A DNA stretch of 64,000 bases from Garcia nutans (Eukaryota > Streptophyta > Magnoliopsida > Malpighiales > Euphorbiaceae): positions 16,884,501 to 16,948,500 of the forward strand of contig CANTUV010000007.1 in NCBI GenBank assembly GCA_947685225.1. Direction: 5' to 3'. Under the pieces are notes generated by a model that was not told the DNA's origin, did no database searches, and saw nothing but the letters and a program-made list of their open reading frames with translations. This document shows positions 45,944-57,443 of the stretch, in pieces; position 1 is the first letter of the stretch; every line of letters begins with the position of its first letter. The position numbers and the translations under genes were made by a program.

Positions 45944-46780
45944 CAAATATTTGTTGTTTGACTATGATTAATTTATATTGGTTTGAACAATGGATTATTT
46001 GGTTTGTTCTTTTTCTAATATGACCTAATTATATTATAAGCTCAAAATAAAATTTTCTTTTAAATCCAAAGACCAAAACTATTTTCAAAACATTCAAGAT
46101 GGCTTTTGGACATAAAACTTTTCTAAAACAGGTCAAAAAATTCTTTTTTACCTTATGACCCAAATATATAGCCTAAAATTCATTTTTAAATAAATATTTT
46201 TTATAATGGGCTTTGAAACAAAATTATTTTTCCTAGCCATCTTTTTGAATGAGCTTACAAACTATTTAGGTTAATTATGGAATACCAAAAATTAATTATG
46301 GGCCTAATTTATACCACAAATCATTAATCATGGGATTGGTTTTGGGATTAACCAATAGTTGTTTTTTTCCAAATGGAAAATCTATTTTTGGTAAATCTCT
46401 TAATTTTGTTTTAATCCAATATAGCGTAGAAAGATATTTTCAGTTGATTCAATGGATTAAAGCCTAATTAATGGGAATTATCATGGACTGGATTCTATTT
46501 TTGAAAATATAACTATTGGTTAAAATCGTCCAAGGGAATTTTTTGAATGCAGAATATCCCATGTTGAGATTTTGTTGACCATGTATCTAGGAAAAGAGAC
46601 CCGTCATTCGTGTGTGGAAGTTATAAGGTTATAAGGAATGTCTTAATTATCTTTATTTGTTACTTGTGCATACATGCATACACGCATTGCATTACATGGC
46701 ATTGATCCTTTTTGACTCACAGATCTGGAGTACAGCAATTCAAGAGCATACAATGACACCACCTACAACAGTGATTTTGA

Positions 46781-47535
46781 TTCAAGTGCTTTATTGGGAG
46801 GATGGATGCAAACCAGCTAAGGGATATAGTCGATGAAGTTGTCAAAACTAGGATGGCCAAACTACGAGATCAATTGGCTAAAATTATGAATACCCAATTG
46901 ATTGAAATTCAGGAGATCATCAACAATGCTAATGAGGCATCTCACATTGACATAAAAAGAAGGAAAAGGCAACATTAACAAGGAACAGGTACACTATAGA
47001 GATCAAATGAAAAATGAGGGGTCAATCCCTATTCTATAAGACCAATCAAACCATGAGCTATCTAAGTGGAGCAATAAGGGCGGCTACCACCCCAGTGAGC
47101 AAAGTCAAAGGGAAAGAAGAGGTGTTGAGAAAAATGCAACAACTGAACTAGTAAAGAAGCATAAATTTTCAGACTTAGGGAACCTCTGTCAAAGATGTTA
47201 AAAAATCTAATGAAGATGGATTTGCTACAACCATTGGCACCTAGGACTCTACACAAGCCTCTACCATCAAATTTTGATGCTAAGTGCAAGGGCATGAGAT
47301 AGATAAGTTTGTTTGATTTAGGCATGAGATCTAAGATTTGATGGACAGTGGAAAGTTGCTTGAGCCTGATAAGCCCAACACTAAGAATAATCCTCCGCCT
47401 AAATTTGAGAGGGCACCGCCGCTTGCAACCTTCACGATAGAGGGAGGATTGGAGGAGAATTTTATCTTGTCATCTTGTCATGACATGGATGGAGAAGCTG
47501 CTAAAGAGGAGAAGCTACTAAGTAAGTTGGACTAA
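46781..47535 (+). pseudogene. gag: Element H gag remnant
   Basis: The N terminus is recognisable (DEVVKTRMAKLRDQLAKIMN). The central gag domain found in A and C is deleted. The C-terminal part has LLQPLAPRTLHKPLPSNFDA and, at 47338-47535, MDSGKLLEPDKPNTKNNPPP, matching A. Many stops. Confidence 0.65.
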
Positions 47536-49758
47536 CTATGAATGATGAAGCAATGATCCTTGATGATGGAAAAATCCTTGCCCATGATATGTCTAAATAA
47601 ATGAAGCATTTTTTTACTACAATTCAATAAACTTCTCTTGGCTTGTTTGGTTTTTTTTTTGTTTCATTTTCTTTCTTTGGTGTTTTTTGGAACAATGATG
47701 TTTTTCAAATTAAGATTGTTTGAATAAATTATTTTCATTAAATTTTTGTTGGTCTTTTTTCATTTTGGTGCCCAACCAATGACGAATCTAGCTTGATATT
47801 TATAAATTAGCGTATCTATGCATCATGATTTGAATGGCTTTACTAGATGAGGGAATCGTTCTATAGCATTGAGTTGTGTATGCTTACTTAAAGAGGGCTC
47901 TTGCATAATTATGAGTGTCTAGGTCATAGTCAATCTTAGAATATGCTTTGATGAACTTTTGAGGTGAAATTGAACTCTGCTTATTTAAGGGACAGATGAT
48001 CTAGGCATTGTTTAGTAAGCCAACAACTAGAATCCACCCAATTAAACACCAATCCCTAATTGGTCCCTTTTGAGCCTTCATGATCTTTTAGCTTGCTTTT
48101 TATTGGCTTTAAACCTCAATAACCTACTCTGAGCTATTATGACACTTATGACAAGTCTGATGATCACTGAATTACTAAGGACAAAGAAGATCAAGGAAAA
48201 GTCTATTGAAGTTTATCTGAATTGGACCTAATATCTCAAATATTTAACATCAGAATAACAAAGGGTTCATCCTCATTAAAACAAACTCGTCCTACTCCAT
48301 TCATTCATAGTCAGAAGCATAAAATGGTATAACTCTCTTGGAGTTAGGACCCAAAAAAAAGAAAAAAGAAAAAAAAAAGAAAAAAGAAAAAAAAAAGAAA
48401 AAAGAAGAGAAAAAGAAAAAAAAACCCTAAAAAGGGTAGTTAACCCAAAAGGCCTATTTTCTTCTTACCTGAAGTATCAAAAGACTTCCACTTAGTTTAT
48501 AAGGATATATTGACTTGAATTAGTCCGGTCCAATCAAAGATTCAAATAAAATAAGAGAATTAGGGGAAAGACTATCTTTCGTTTTATCCAACATAGCTCT
48601 AAGTTAGCAATATTAAATGTCTTAGAATTGATATTCTAAAAGGAAAAAGGATAAAAAGAAAGTGAAAGAAAAAAGGTACTGATTGGATCCAAATTTCTGC
48701 CAAAAAGATGGAAAGACATTCAAGCTTTGTATTTTCATAAAGTCAGAAGGAAATGATTCCCAGAAGGTGAAAATGGAACCTCTAACAGTATATACTTCCA
48801 ATAAGAAGTTTATAGTATGAAGGTTTGTCCATAACATTACATCAGCTCCAATCTCAAAATGACCTTCACTTAAACCATGTCCCTTATAGACCTCATTTCA
48901 AGCCTATTAAAGACATGTTGATCTCTCTTAGTTGGTAGAGTCTATTAGTGGAGATAGTTTGAATAAGCATGCATATGAGATAGGAAATATTTAAAATCTA
49001 TGAGACCTTTGGCCAAGTAATGTGTATGTGCCTATCTGAAGTGCAACAGCTCTTATTCAAATGGAAATGATTCCTGAGTTTAGTATGGTATCTAGAGTTG
49101 TCATGTTATAGATATGTTAATTTGGAAATTCGAGTCCTGAGGTACAATGACATTGATTTGACAAAATCAACATTTTAAAAAAATATTTTCTTGTTGTATA
49201 AACCTTAAAGTTAAGAGAAATATGTTACATTGTCAAACCTCAAAAGACATACTAGGTAGAAGAGGGCTAATGAAATGATATCTTACAATGTCATATTATG
49301 AAGAAGTTTCCAACCAAATGTGTTGAAATGGATATCTCCAATGTCTTTGGCTACCATGCTTGAGCCTCCACTACTCATGTTTCCAAAATTCTAGAAATAA
49401 AGTCATAGATGTGAAGACTTCTGTTGTTCTAATGTAAGACCTGAGAGAGCATCTAGAAAGAACCAATGAGACTACTTTGGCTTACCATCTCGGTCTATGA
49501 GTCAATAGAACCACTGTAAATATTATTCATGCATATCATAATGCATTTTGTTGTTTTGTATTACCTATCCTTTGTCAAAGTGAACAATAAATACTCTATG
49601 AAGCAAATAATGAAATGCAGACATAGAATCATGGGGCATGAAAGGCCCATTGCTTGAGGAAGATCCAATCACTTTACAAAAATGGAGATGCATGCTCGTA
49701 CAAGAAATCAGACAATACACAAACATCAATCAAAGCATGCATGGGAAAAAATCATTGG
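47536..49758 (+). other. Element H 3' non-coding region
   Basis: Homologous to the reverse complement of about 91-2292 in element A. It includes a 72-bp purine tract at 48353-48424 (A-rich with regular G). No gene recognised. From 49008 on it is duplicated at 43170. Confidence 0.7.
48353..48424 (+). repeat. Long polypurine tract in element H
   Basis: All A and G for about 70 bases. The matching region of A (1442-1495, opposite strand) is also a long purine run in the element's sense. Confidence 0.75.
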
Positions 49759-50294
49759 TTTGAGCCTACACAGGGGCAAAGTTTCTCCTTTCATGTTTTG
49801 CTACCTCTGTAGATGTATGGGACACATTGATAGTTATTGTGAATGCAGACTCCAGTAAAGGAAGATGAACTACAACTATTGTGGAATAATCGAATACGTG
49901 CTGTCCCTCTTCGAAATCTTCATCCGGTGAGCAGTAGATTATGCGAAGGGAATGGAATTGAGCTTGTTGATTCAAGTGCAAGATTACAGGTGTCTGGATT
50001 ATAAAATTTTCAAAATTTGAATGGGCAAATTTCAAGGGATGATATGAGGGAAAACTGCAGTAATTTAAGCTCTACACGTTGCATGGTTTCAAATATGGAT
50101 GTGGACACTTCTGAACTAGGCCACAATCACTTGTTTTTATGCTTGGAGGAGGATGTTATCATAACAAAGCCTGATGAGTTTAAAAAAGACCAAGGTATGG
50201 TAACATAGTTGCACCTGATGTTTCTGCAATAATAGATTCAGCAGGAGCTTTAAACGCCAAGTTGATAACTGGTGCTAATATTGTATCGGCTAGT
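49759..50294 (+). pseudogene. LINE ORF1 remnant, copy 2
   Basis: Same knuckle with one change (CYLCRCMGHIDSYC, about 49799-49840). The 38 bp missing in copy 1 is present near 49926-49965. ORF2 begins after the E insertion at 59213 (ATGAAACTAATTAGTTGG) and is cut at 59264. Confidence 0.65.
50290..50294. repeat. Target site duplication of element E, left (CTAGT)
   Basis: CTAGT here and at 59178-59182. Six extra bases (CAAACT, 50295-50300) lie between it and the LTR. Confidence 0.85.
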
Positions 50295-50300
50295 CAAACT

Positions 50301-51367
50301 TGTTGCGCTCGAATTAACTCTACCACAAAGCGTCACTCGCAAGTATACGAGGTAGCTGTAGCAAAGGTGATCGCCCCAAGGTCGTCTCACAAGGAAGCTA
50401 AAGTAGCTAATTGATTATCAGATTATAAATAGCAAGTAATGAATAAATTTAAATTGCTAACAATTAATAAAGACAGATTGATTGAAGTTTAAAACAATAA
50501 AAGTAAATTGAGTTGATGATTTGATTCACTTAATAGAATAGTCTAGGGTTTGCACTTCTCTATTACTTATATGTATGAACGGTTATTCCTCTTAACCAAT
50601 TTAATTTCAAAGATTAAATCTCAAGCAACTTAATTAATTGAATAAAGGAAATAAGCTCTCGCATTCAAACCTCTCTCAAATAATCTTGTTCCAATTGAAA
50701 TAATCTTTTCCTAGGTTATATCTCTAATTCACCTAAGTCCTTAATTGAATTGTTCCAGCATTAGATTTCATCTCTCAATCCATCATCTAATACCTAAAAC
50801 ACATAATTGGTGACCAATCAATTATATATTAGCAATAATTCATTCAATAAAGGCTTGGCCGTGTCCCTTGCTTGTGTTTGCTTCTATGAGAGTTTCTTCT
50901 TGTTTGCTTTGGATTTAAGTGAGACACGGCCAAGCTTAAGCAACTTGGCCGTGCCTGAGCTTCTTTGGAGGGACACGGCCACAAGCTTGGCCGTGTCCCT
51001 TGAGTGTGTCCCTCTCTGTGTCTGGATCTTCTCTTTAACTTGGTATGGGACACGACCTCAAGCTTGGTCGTGTCCTTTGCCTGTGTCAGCTACTGTCCCT
51101 TTTTTCCTTCAATTTGGTTCCTTGTCTTTTTAACCTAAAACAAAACTTGAAACAAACTTTAAACCAGAATTAAATAAACAATAACCAACAAAACATAAAC
51201 ACACTCTAAAAACTAGGACAAAAATGACAAAAACACTGAAATAAATTAAACTACCAAAATTAATGAAAACACTAAATAAAACATATTAAAACTAACAAAA
51301 TACCTAAAGAAAACAATAATTATCATAACAAATAAGACACAAATCTATAACAAAAACTAATAAAACA
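50301..51367 (-). repeat. Element E 3' LTR, internally deleted (1067 bp)
   Basis: Both termini are present. Relative to 57444-59177 it lacks the stretch between AATAAAGGCTT and GGCCGTGTCCC (about 57997-58664); the two breakpoints share GCTT. The loss removes the TATA region and about half of the array, leaving the array at 50857-51075. Confidence 0.9.
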
Positions 51368-53087
51368 ACTACCCCACACTTAAAACTTTGCTTGTCCTCA
51401 AGCAAATTCACATGGCATAAATCAAAAACTCAAACAACGTTAACTATAATTCCAGTATAAAAGATGAAATTCTTTAAGATATCAGACATAAATAATTGCA
51501 ATTTCCTTCAATCAAGATTTTCTTAACTCATTCATTAATCCAGACATACAAATCTCATCTCTCATCTAAGTGTTTTACTCGATTGCAAAGGTTATTTCAC
51601 TCAAACCACTCATGACTGCATACTACCATAAACTTGCTTAATTATCCAATCTCTCTCACTGATTTTCTCAAGAAATAATCCGAAGGTCTTTCATTTGGAT
51701 GTAATGGGGCTAAGGTAAAGGTGTGAGAAAAGACATTTAAGCTGGAGCATCAAGAAATGGAGTATCTAAATTAGACAATACTCTTGCTAAAAAACTCATA
51801 ACTCCCTCAAATGTCATACTCACCAATCCTTGATACTTTCACAAACTTGCATACTTAAAGAAAAATACATGAGTCGACATTCCTCTAATGCTAGAAAATA
51901 TATGAATTTTGTATATATATATATATATCTTTTTTTATTATTTCTTTTTCTTTTTCTTTTATTTTTATCATCATTTTTTTAATTGCTTACATATACAAAA
52001 TACAAACTTGCATGGAATATCTAGCTTAAAATGTAGAGGAAAAGAATAATCAACTCTTAGTCAAATACAATATGCAAAGTATGCATTTCAACCCCAAATA
52101 GCAATACCAATTTTTTTTTTTAATTTTTAATTGCTTACCCCACACTTTTGAATCAAACCACCCTATTGTCATATCATAAAACTCCATTCCTTAATGCAGG
52201 TATGATGATAATAAGAAAAAGTTGAGTTATGAATTGTGTTAATCAATCAAGAAAAGGTCAAAGGCTCAACTTGGCTCACTAAGGAATTCAATCTTAAGGG
52301 AGGTCTTTTTAAGCTAAAGGGCTAGCCTAATTTGCCTTCATCATTTTAAAACTTGAGATTAAATCATAATGTGAGTTCAATTAGCATGCAAAAGCAAACT
52401 CTAGAGATGCAAAATCATGAAGGTGCACACTTAAGAAAAGAAAATCAATTGACAATAAAATTCAATCTATAAGGCTCAAAACTCACAAAGGTGGGTTCAC
52501 AAAGATTTATATGTCATAAATTGCAGAATGTGAAAATCGATCCTGAATGAATTCAAATGCTAATTTCTATGCTGATGCTAAAGTCTCAACTATAATGCTA
52601 GAATCACAGAAAAGATCAATAAATTTTCAACAATTATACCATGCATAGCACAATAAAACACACCAAGACAAACAAAACAAAAGAAAAGCTTAAAGATTAC
52701 CCCACACTTTAGAATTTACATTGTCCTCAATGGAAAACAAGAATAATAAAGAGAAAGAGTTAAGTACAACCTGTCTTCCATCGTACCCTGGTGAGGCAAA
52801 ACCCTAACTTTTCATCACAAACACAAATGTTCAAAAACAAACAAAATACAATATATAAAAATAAAATATCCAAAATATAAAATGTTAACATTAAAAACAA
52901 AAACGAAAAATAACAAAAATAAGCTAAACACAATAAAGCAAGGAACTCAATGTCTATGGTGAAGGCGGGTGTGAAGATGATGTAGCCGAGGGATGGAGAC
53001 TCAAAATCTTCGCAAGGATGCTATTAATCTGTTCCAACTACTGCAAGACCTCAGCATGGTTATGGTCCACCTTACCCTCCAGTCGAT
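51368..53087 (-). other. Element E 3' non-coding region with three polypurine motifs
   Basis: Colinear with 8838-10470 of B. AAGTGTGGGGTA motifs on the minus strand at 51368-51380 (next to the LTR; variant ending TAGT), 52136-52147 and 52698-52709. A TA microsatellite is near 51912-51929. No gene. Confidence 0.7.
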
Positions 53088-53856
53088 CTACCTTTCCCTC
53101 CAGGGCCTCAATCCTATTAAGTACCTCTTGATTAGCCGAGACCGGAGCATCCTCATCTGATCAAGAGAATCCGAGTCGGACTCTTCTTGAACCCGTGCTC
53201 TCTTCTGCTTGTCCCCCAGTGCTTCTGGCTCAGCTGAAGCCATCATATAAGCCCCTCTCCTATGCACCACCATATGCATCTTCTCTAATGTGGCTAAATC
53301 CAAAGAATCATTACCCGTAATTCTAGTCATGCGACAAGTACTCGGGTCAAAATCATCAAAAAGGGCTAAGGCCAATGAGGTAACCAATCCTCCAATACAG
53401 ATAGCCCCCTTCTTCTTATATGCCACACTATCAAAAACATCGGCTAACCAATAGCCAGAACTAATAGGCACTGCATTAACCACACAATCTAAGAAAAATA
53501 ATTCACTTAGTTCCACCACACCCGGATTTTCCAAACAACCTAAAACTCAACCTAGAGCATATTTTCTGCACATCTCTTTCAACATTAAGAGAAATTAAGA
53601 ACTCCAAAGTAAGCTCTTGAAATTGCAAAGGTCGCAAAGAAACTAGGTTCTCCCACCCAAGGATTTGAACATATCGATAAAAATTATCCCTAATATTAAG
53701 AGCATTAAGGGACTCATTAATGACATACCTTGTCGGGAAGAAACCCCGAGCCAAAAAATTTGCTCTCTTCAAAGATGAAACCGATGAAGATGAAGAAGCC
53801 CCTTCAGTTGTAGATCCCTTCTTCTTGCGGTGTGAAACTATCTTTGTTCTTGGCAT
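53088..53856 (-). pseudogene. Element E env-like gene, internally deleted
   Basis: The start MPRTKIVSHRKKKGSTTEGA matches B. The frame runs to 53503; NPGVVELSELFFLDCVVNAV follows in the overlapping frame 53534-53088. About 220 bp present in B (about 11025-11248) is missing at the join near 53525, within a short TTTTCC-type match. The tail is acidic (SDSDSLDQM). Confidence 0.62.
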
Positions 53857-54009
53857 CTTGAGAAATCTGAAAAATTTAACACCAAAACTTGATTAAATCA
53901 AACTTTTATGAGAGAAGAAGAAGTTTTAATGGATTATTTTTAGTTGTGGTGAAGAAATTTGAGGTTTAATGGAGGATTTGGAGCTTGGAAGCACAATTAA
54001 TGGATGTTG

Positions 54010-54359
54010 TGAGAGAGAGAGAATGAGAGAGCGAGAGAGTGAACAGAAAGAAAACTAGGGATTTAATGGGCAATCTGGGAAAAAAATCGTGTTTTTAAAG
54101 TGAAAAAGTGAGAGACACGGCCAAGTTGTGGTGAACACGGCCGTGTCTTGTTTGTTTTGAGGGACACGGCCAGTGACTTGGCCATGTCCCATGGGCGTGT
54201 TTGCTACTGGAAGGAGAGGTGCAAAAAGTTCCTTGGCCGTGTCACTTACTGTGACAATTTGCAAAAACAAAACAAAACAAAAATTATTTTTGGTTGAGGC
54301 TTGGCCATGTCCCATGTGACACGGCCAAGGGACACGGCCAAGCTCCTTGGCTGTGTCTC
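54010..54359 (-). promoter_or_regulatory. Candidate internal promoter of the E env-like gene
   Basis: Same order as in B: array of GACACGGCC/GGCCGTGTC arms (54114-54359), CTTTAAAAAC at 54100-54091, CT-rich patch at about 54040-54010, then the ATG at 53856. It has been kept in a copy that lost most of pol. Confidence 0.4.
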
Positions 54360-54810
54360 ATTCTGCCACTTTTAACATTTTTTTTATATCACCAAATATC
54401 AAAGAAATTGCAAACCTCTTCTCCGATCAACCCTGAAAAACATTAGAAAAATAAAAACCTATCAAAGTACCCATTCATTTATTTAAACCAATCATAAAAT
54501 CAAAACTTGCTAAATTTAAAATTACAACTATGAAAAAGAAATGCAAACCGATGGGTTGCCTCCCATTTAGTGCTTCTTTAATGTCATAAAGCTGGACATC
54601 ATGCAAGACTTAGGGATCATGGATCAAAGTGCTGTCAATGATCCTCACTTCTTGAAATCCTTCATTATATGGCTTAACTCTCTGTCCATTTACTTTAAAA
54701 GTCTTATTGGTTCGAGAGTTAAACAATTCAGTGGCACCATAAGGACATACCTTAGTTACCTTGAAGGGACCACTCCATCGAGATTTAAGTTTACCTGGAA
54801 AAAGACAGAG

Positions 54811-55440
54811 TCAAGAATTAAAAAGTAAAACTTTCATACCTGGACTTAATGTCTTTTTCACAATAAATCTATCATGAAGTGCTTTAGTGCGATCCTTGTC
54901 AATCCTCGAGCTCTCATATGCCTTTGGGTTAAGGCACCTTTGGGTCTCCCTCACTGGTTTAGCCCCCTCTTCTAAGGTCAGTGTCAGCTCCAATTTATCT
55001 GAGGAACCTGTCTGCAAGGAAGCATCTGAAACAATGGCTTCAACACAATTAATTAAAGAACATTCCTCATATAAAGCAGTTGTAGGAATGGGAGAAGTGT
55101 TAAAAATAGAAAATTCAACCTTCTGTCCCAAGACAGTCATTGATAATTTACCATTTTTAACATCTATTAAAGTGTTGGTAGTAGCCATAAAAGGCCTACC
55201 CAGCAAAATAGTGTGTGCTGATGGTGTAGGGTTACTTCCTTCCATGTCAAGAACTATAAAATCCACAGGCACTATCAACCCTCCAACCTTAACTAACACA
55301 TCTTCTACAACCCCTTTCGGGAATCTAAAAGATCTATCAGCTAATTGCAACACCATTTTGGTTGGTTTAAGTTCCCCTAGTTCTAATTCTTGATACACAG
55401 AATAAGGCATCAAATTTACACTGGCTCCTATATCATACAT
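54811..55440 (-). CDS. Element E chimeric frame: protease joined to RT start and integrase end
   Basis: A 209-codon open frame. Residues 1-150 or so are Athila protease (MYDIGASVNLMPYSVYQELE, with the D-I-G-A active site, and HTILLGRPFMAT). A short piece from the start of RT follows (EEGAKPVRETQRCLNP), then the integrase C-terminal part (AYESSRIDKDRTKALHDRFI). Both joins keep the frame and lie at short matches with B (TCTAAG near 54971-54976; CTCATAT near 54913-54919). A deletion derivative, not a gene with its own function. Confidence 0.8.
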   Translation of the reverse strand: MYDIGASVNLMPYSVYQELELGELKPTKMVLQLADRSFRFPKGVVEDVLVKVGGLIVPVDFIVLDMEGSNPTPSAHTILLGRPFMATTNTLIDVKNGKLSMTVLGQKVEFSIFNTSPIPTTALYEECSLINCVEAIVSDASLQTGSSDKLELTLTLEEGAKPVRETQRCLNPKAYESSRIDKDRTKALHDRFIVKKTLSPGMKVLLFNS

Positions 55441-55464
55441 GCCATCAGTCCCCTTTCCATTCCC

Positions 55465-57302
55465 TCAAGTAATTTGAATTATAAAGCTACCAGGATCCTT
55501 TAGTTTGGGAGGTAGTTTATGCTGCAGAACAGCACTAGCTACTTCTGAAACTATCACCTTTTCATTCGGCTCATACCTCTTTTTCTTGGTGATCAGCTCT
55601 TTGAAGAATTTGGCATAAGCCGGCATGTTCTTTATTGCTTCCAGTAAGGGTAAGTTAATACTTACCTTAGACAGCATGTTGAAGATGTTAGAAAATTGCT
55701 TATCTTGTTTATCATCCTTCAACCTACTGGGAATGGTATAGGTGGCCGGTATGGATTGCTTGCCTTGTGTAAATCTGCTGAAGGGGATTTCTTCATTGAT
55801 CTTTGTCTAGCACCTTTGTTCTCCGGTTCTCCTTCCTTCTTGTTCTCTTGGTCACCTGCATTCTCAGAATCATTTTCAACATTATTGTTAAGTACCTTAC
55901 CACTTCTAAGAACAGTCACTGATTGTGCTTGCTCAGATTGACTTGGAAGTTTCCCCTTTTATTGAATCTGCATCTGTTGTGCCAATTGCCATACTTGAGT
56001 CTCCACTTTCTTAAAAGATGCTTCTAATGAATCCAGCCTCTTGTTGGTCACCTCTTGATTTTTAGCACTGACTTGGATAAAAGCTTGTAAACTTTCCTCC
56101 AAACTCTCTATCTTAGACTGCCCTTGATTTGAGGATTGACCCTGCTATTGGTTCTGTCTCTGGAGCAAATGGAAAGGCTGTTGAGCATTATTTGTTGTCC
56201 AGAAAAAATTTGGGTGACTCCGCCAACTAGGATTGTAAGTATTGGAGTAAGGATCATTCCGGGCCCTTAGTTGAAATCCCCCCATAGCATTGACTTGCTC
56301 AGCTTCATTAACAAAAGACTCATATGCAGAGGGGAAAATATTTGCTCCATGCCCAAGAGTTCCACAAATTCCACAAATTTCTTGAGTGGATGAAGAAGTG
56401 TTATTTTTCATATTCAGCATCTGCACTTGCCTTGTCAATTCAGCTATCTGATTGACTATCTCACTATTGACTTCCAGTTGATTCACCCCTTTACTTCTTC
56501 CCCTTACACTTTTCTATTGAGAATTAGCTCCCAACATCTCAAAGATCTCATAAGTTTCATCAGCTATCTTTTCTCCCATGGCTCCCCCAGCTGCGTTATC
56601 AACAGTGTTCTGAAATTGCTGGGTTAAACCATCATAGAAAAATTGATTAAGAAGTTGAAGTGGGTAATGATGATGTGGACACTGGATCAATAACATTTTA
56701 AATCTGTCTCAAGCCTCATGAAATGGCTCTCCTTCAAATTGAGAGAATGTAGCAATCTTCCCTCTCAATTCAGCTGTCTTTTGATGAGAGTAAAATTTGC
56801 CCATGAACTAATTATAAACTTGCTCCGAAGTTGTCAAAGAATTTTCGAGCAACATCATTAACCAGCTCTTAGCTCTATCCTTCAATGTATACGAGAAACA
56901 TCTCATCCTCAACTGATCTTCTGTTAGTCCTCCCAATGGAAAAGTGTTGAGGGTGGAGTAGAAATCCCGAATAAAGTTCAAAGGATCTTCATTTGGAACT
57001 CCATAGAATGATGGCATCATGTTGTAATGAATGTTCTTCAACTCATAGTTCCTTGCTGCATCTGTCAGTCTTATGCAAGAAGTGGAAGTTCCAATGATAG
57101 GTCTAGCAAAATCTCTCATAGTCCTTTGTCTTTCTTTTACCATTTTAACATATTGTGCAGATTCCGATTCAAAATCAGAAGTGTCCTCCTCTTTAGTATC
57201 AAATCCTGTGTACAGTTCAAACTCTTCCCTGCTCCTTTTCACTCTCTGAATTTCTGGAATGACTGGGTATAGCTCTCCTCCAAGTGATCTCCTGCCTTGC
57301 AT
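55465..57302 (-). pseudogene. gag: Element E gag (Athila-like), broken
   Basis: ATG at 57302 (MQGRRSLGGELYPV). Same capsid motifs as B (PSFYGVPNEDPLNFIRDFYS). Stops at 56808, about 56706, 56514 and 56145 and a frame change near 55720 break it. The zinc knuckle reads CGICGTLGHGANIF: the last Cys is Phe. The Gln-rich linker and the KFFKEL segment before the protease are recognisable at 55919-55465. Confidence 0.8.
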
Positions 57303-57419
57303 AAACAAAATTTCTAGAACAAAAGAATTATAAAAAGCAAAAGACAAATAAAATAAAAAGTAAACAATGAAAAATAATCTAAAATATCTATGACTAATAA
57401 ACAATTACGCCAATTAGCT

Positions 57420-57437
57420 TCCCCGGCAACGGCGCCA
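57420..57437 (-). other. Element E primer binding site (tRNA-Asp)
   Basis: The minus strand reads TGGCGCCGTTGCCGGGGA, complementary to the end of plant tRNA-Asp as in Athila. A six-base spacer AGTTTT separates it from the LTR. Confidence 0.9.
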
Positions 57438-57443
57438 AAAACT

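Larger units (their letters stand above)
45944..49758 (+). mobile_element. Element H: decayed Tat/Ogre-like gag-only element, 5'-truncated
   Basis: Colinear, in the opposite orientation, with element A: leader (45944-46780), eroded gag (46781-47535) and 3' non-coding region (47536-49758). No LTR or primer site remains; the left end abuts LINE ORF2 and the right end abuts LINE ORF1. It is more diverged from A than A is from C, so it is an older copy. Confidence 0.75.
49008..50294 (+). repeat. 1.34-kb direct duplication, copy 2 (main part)
   Basis: Counterpart of 43170-44508. It is interrupted by element E at the CTAGT target site; the last 82 bp are at 59183-59264. Confidence 0.85.
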
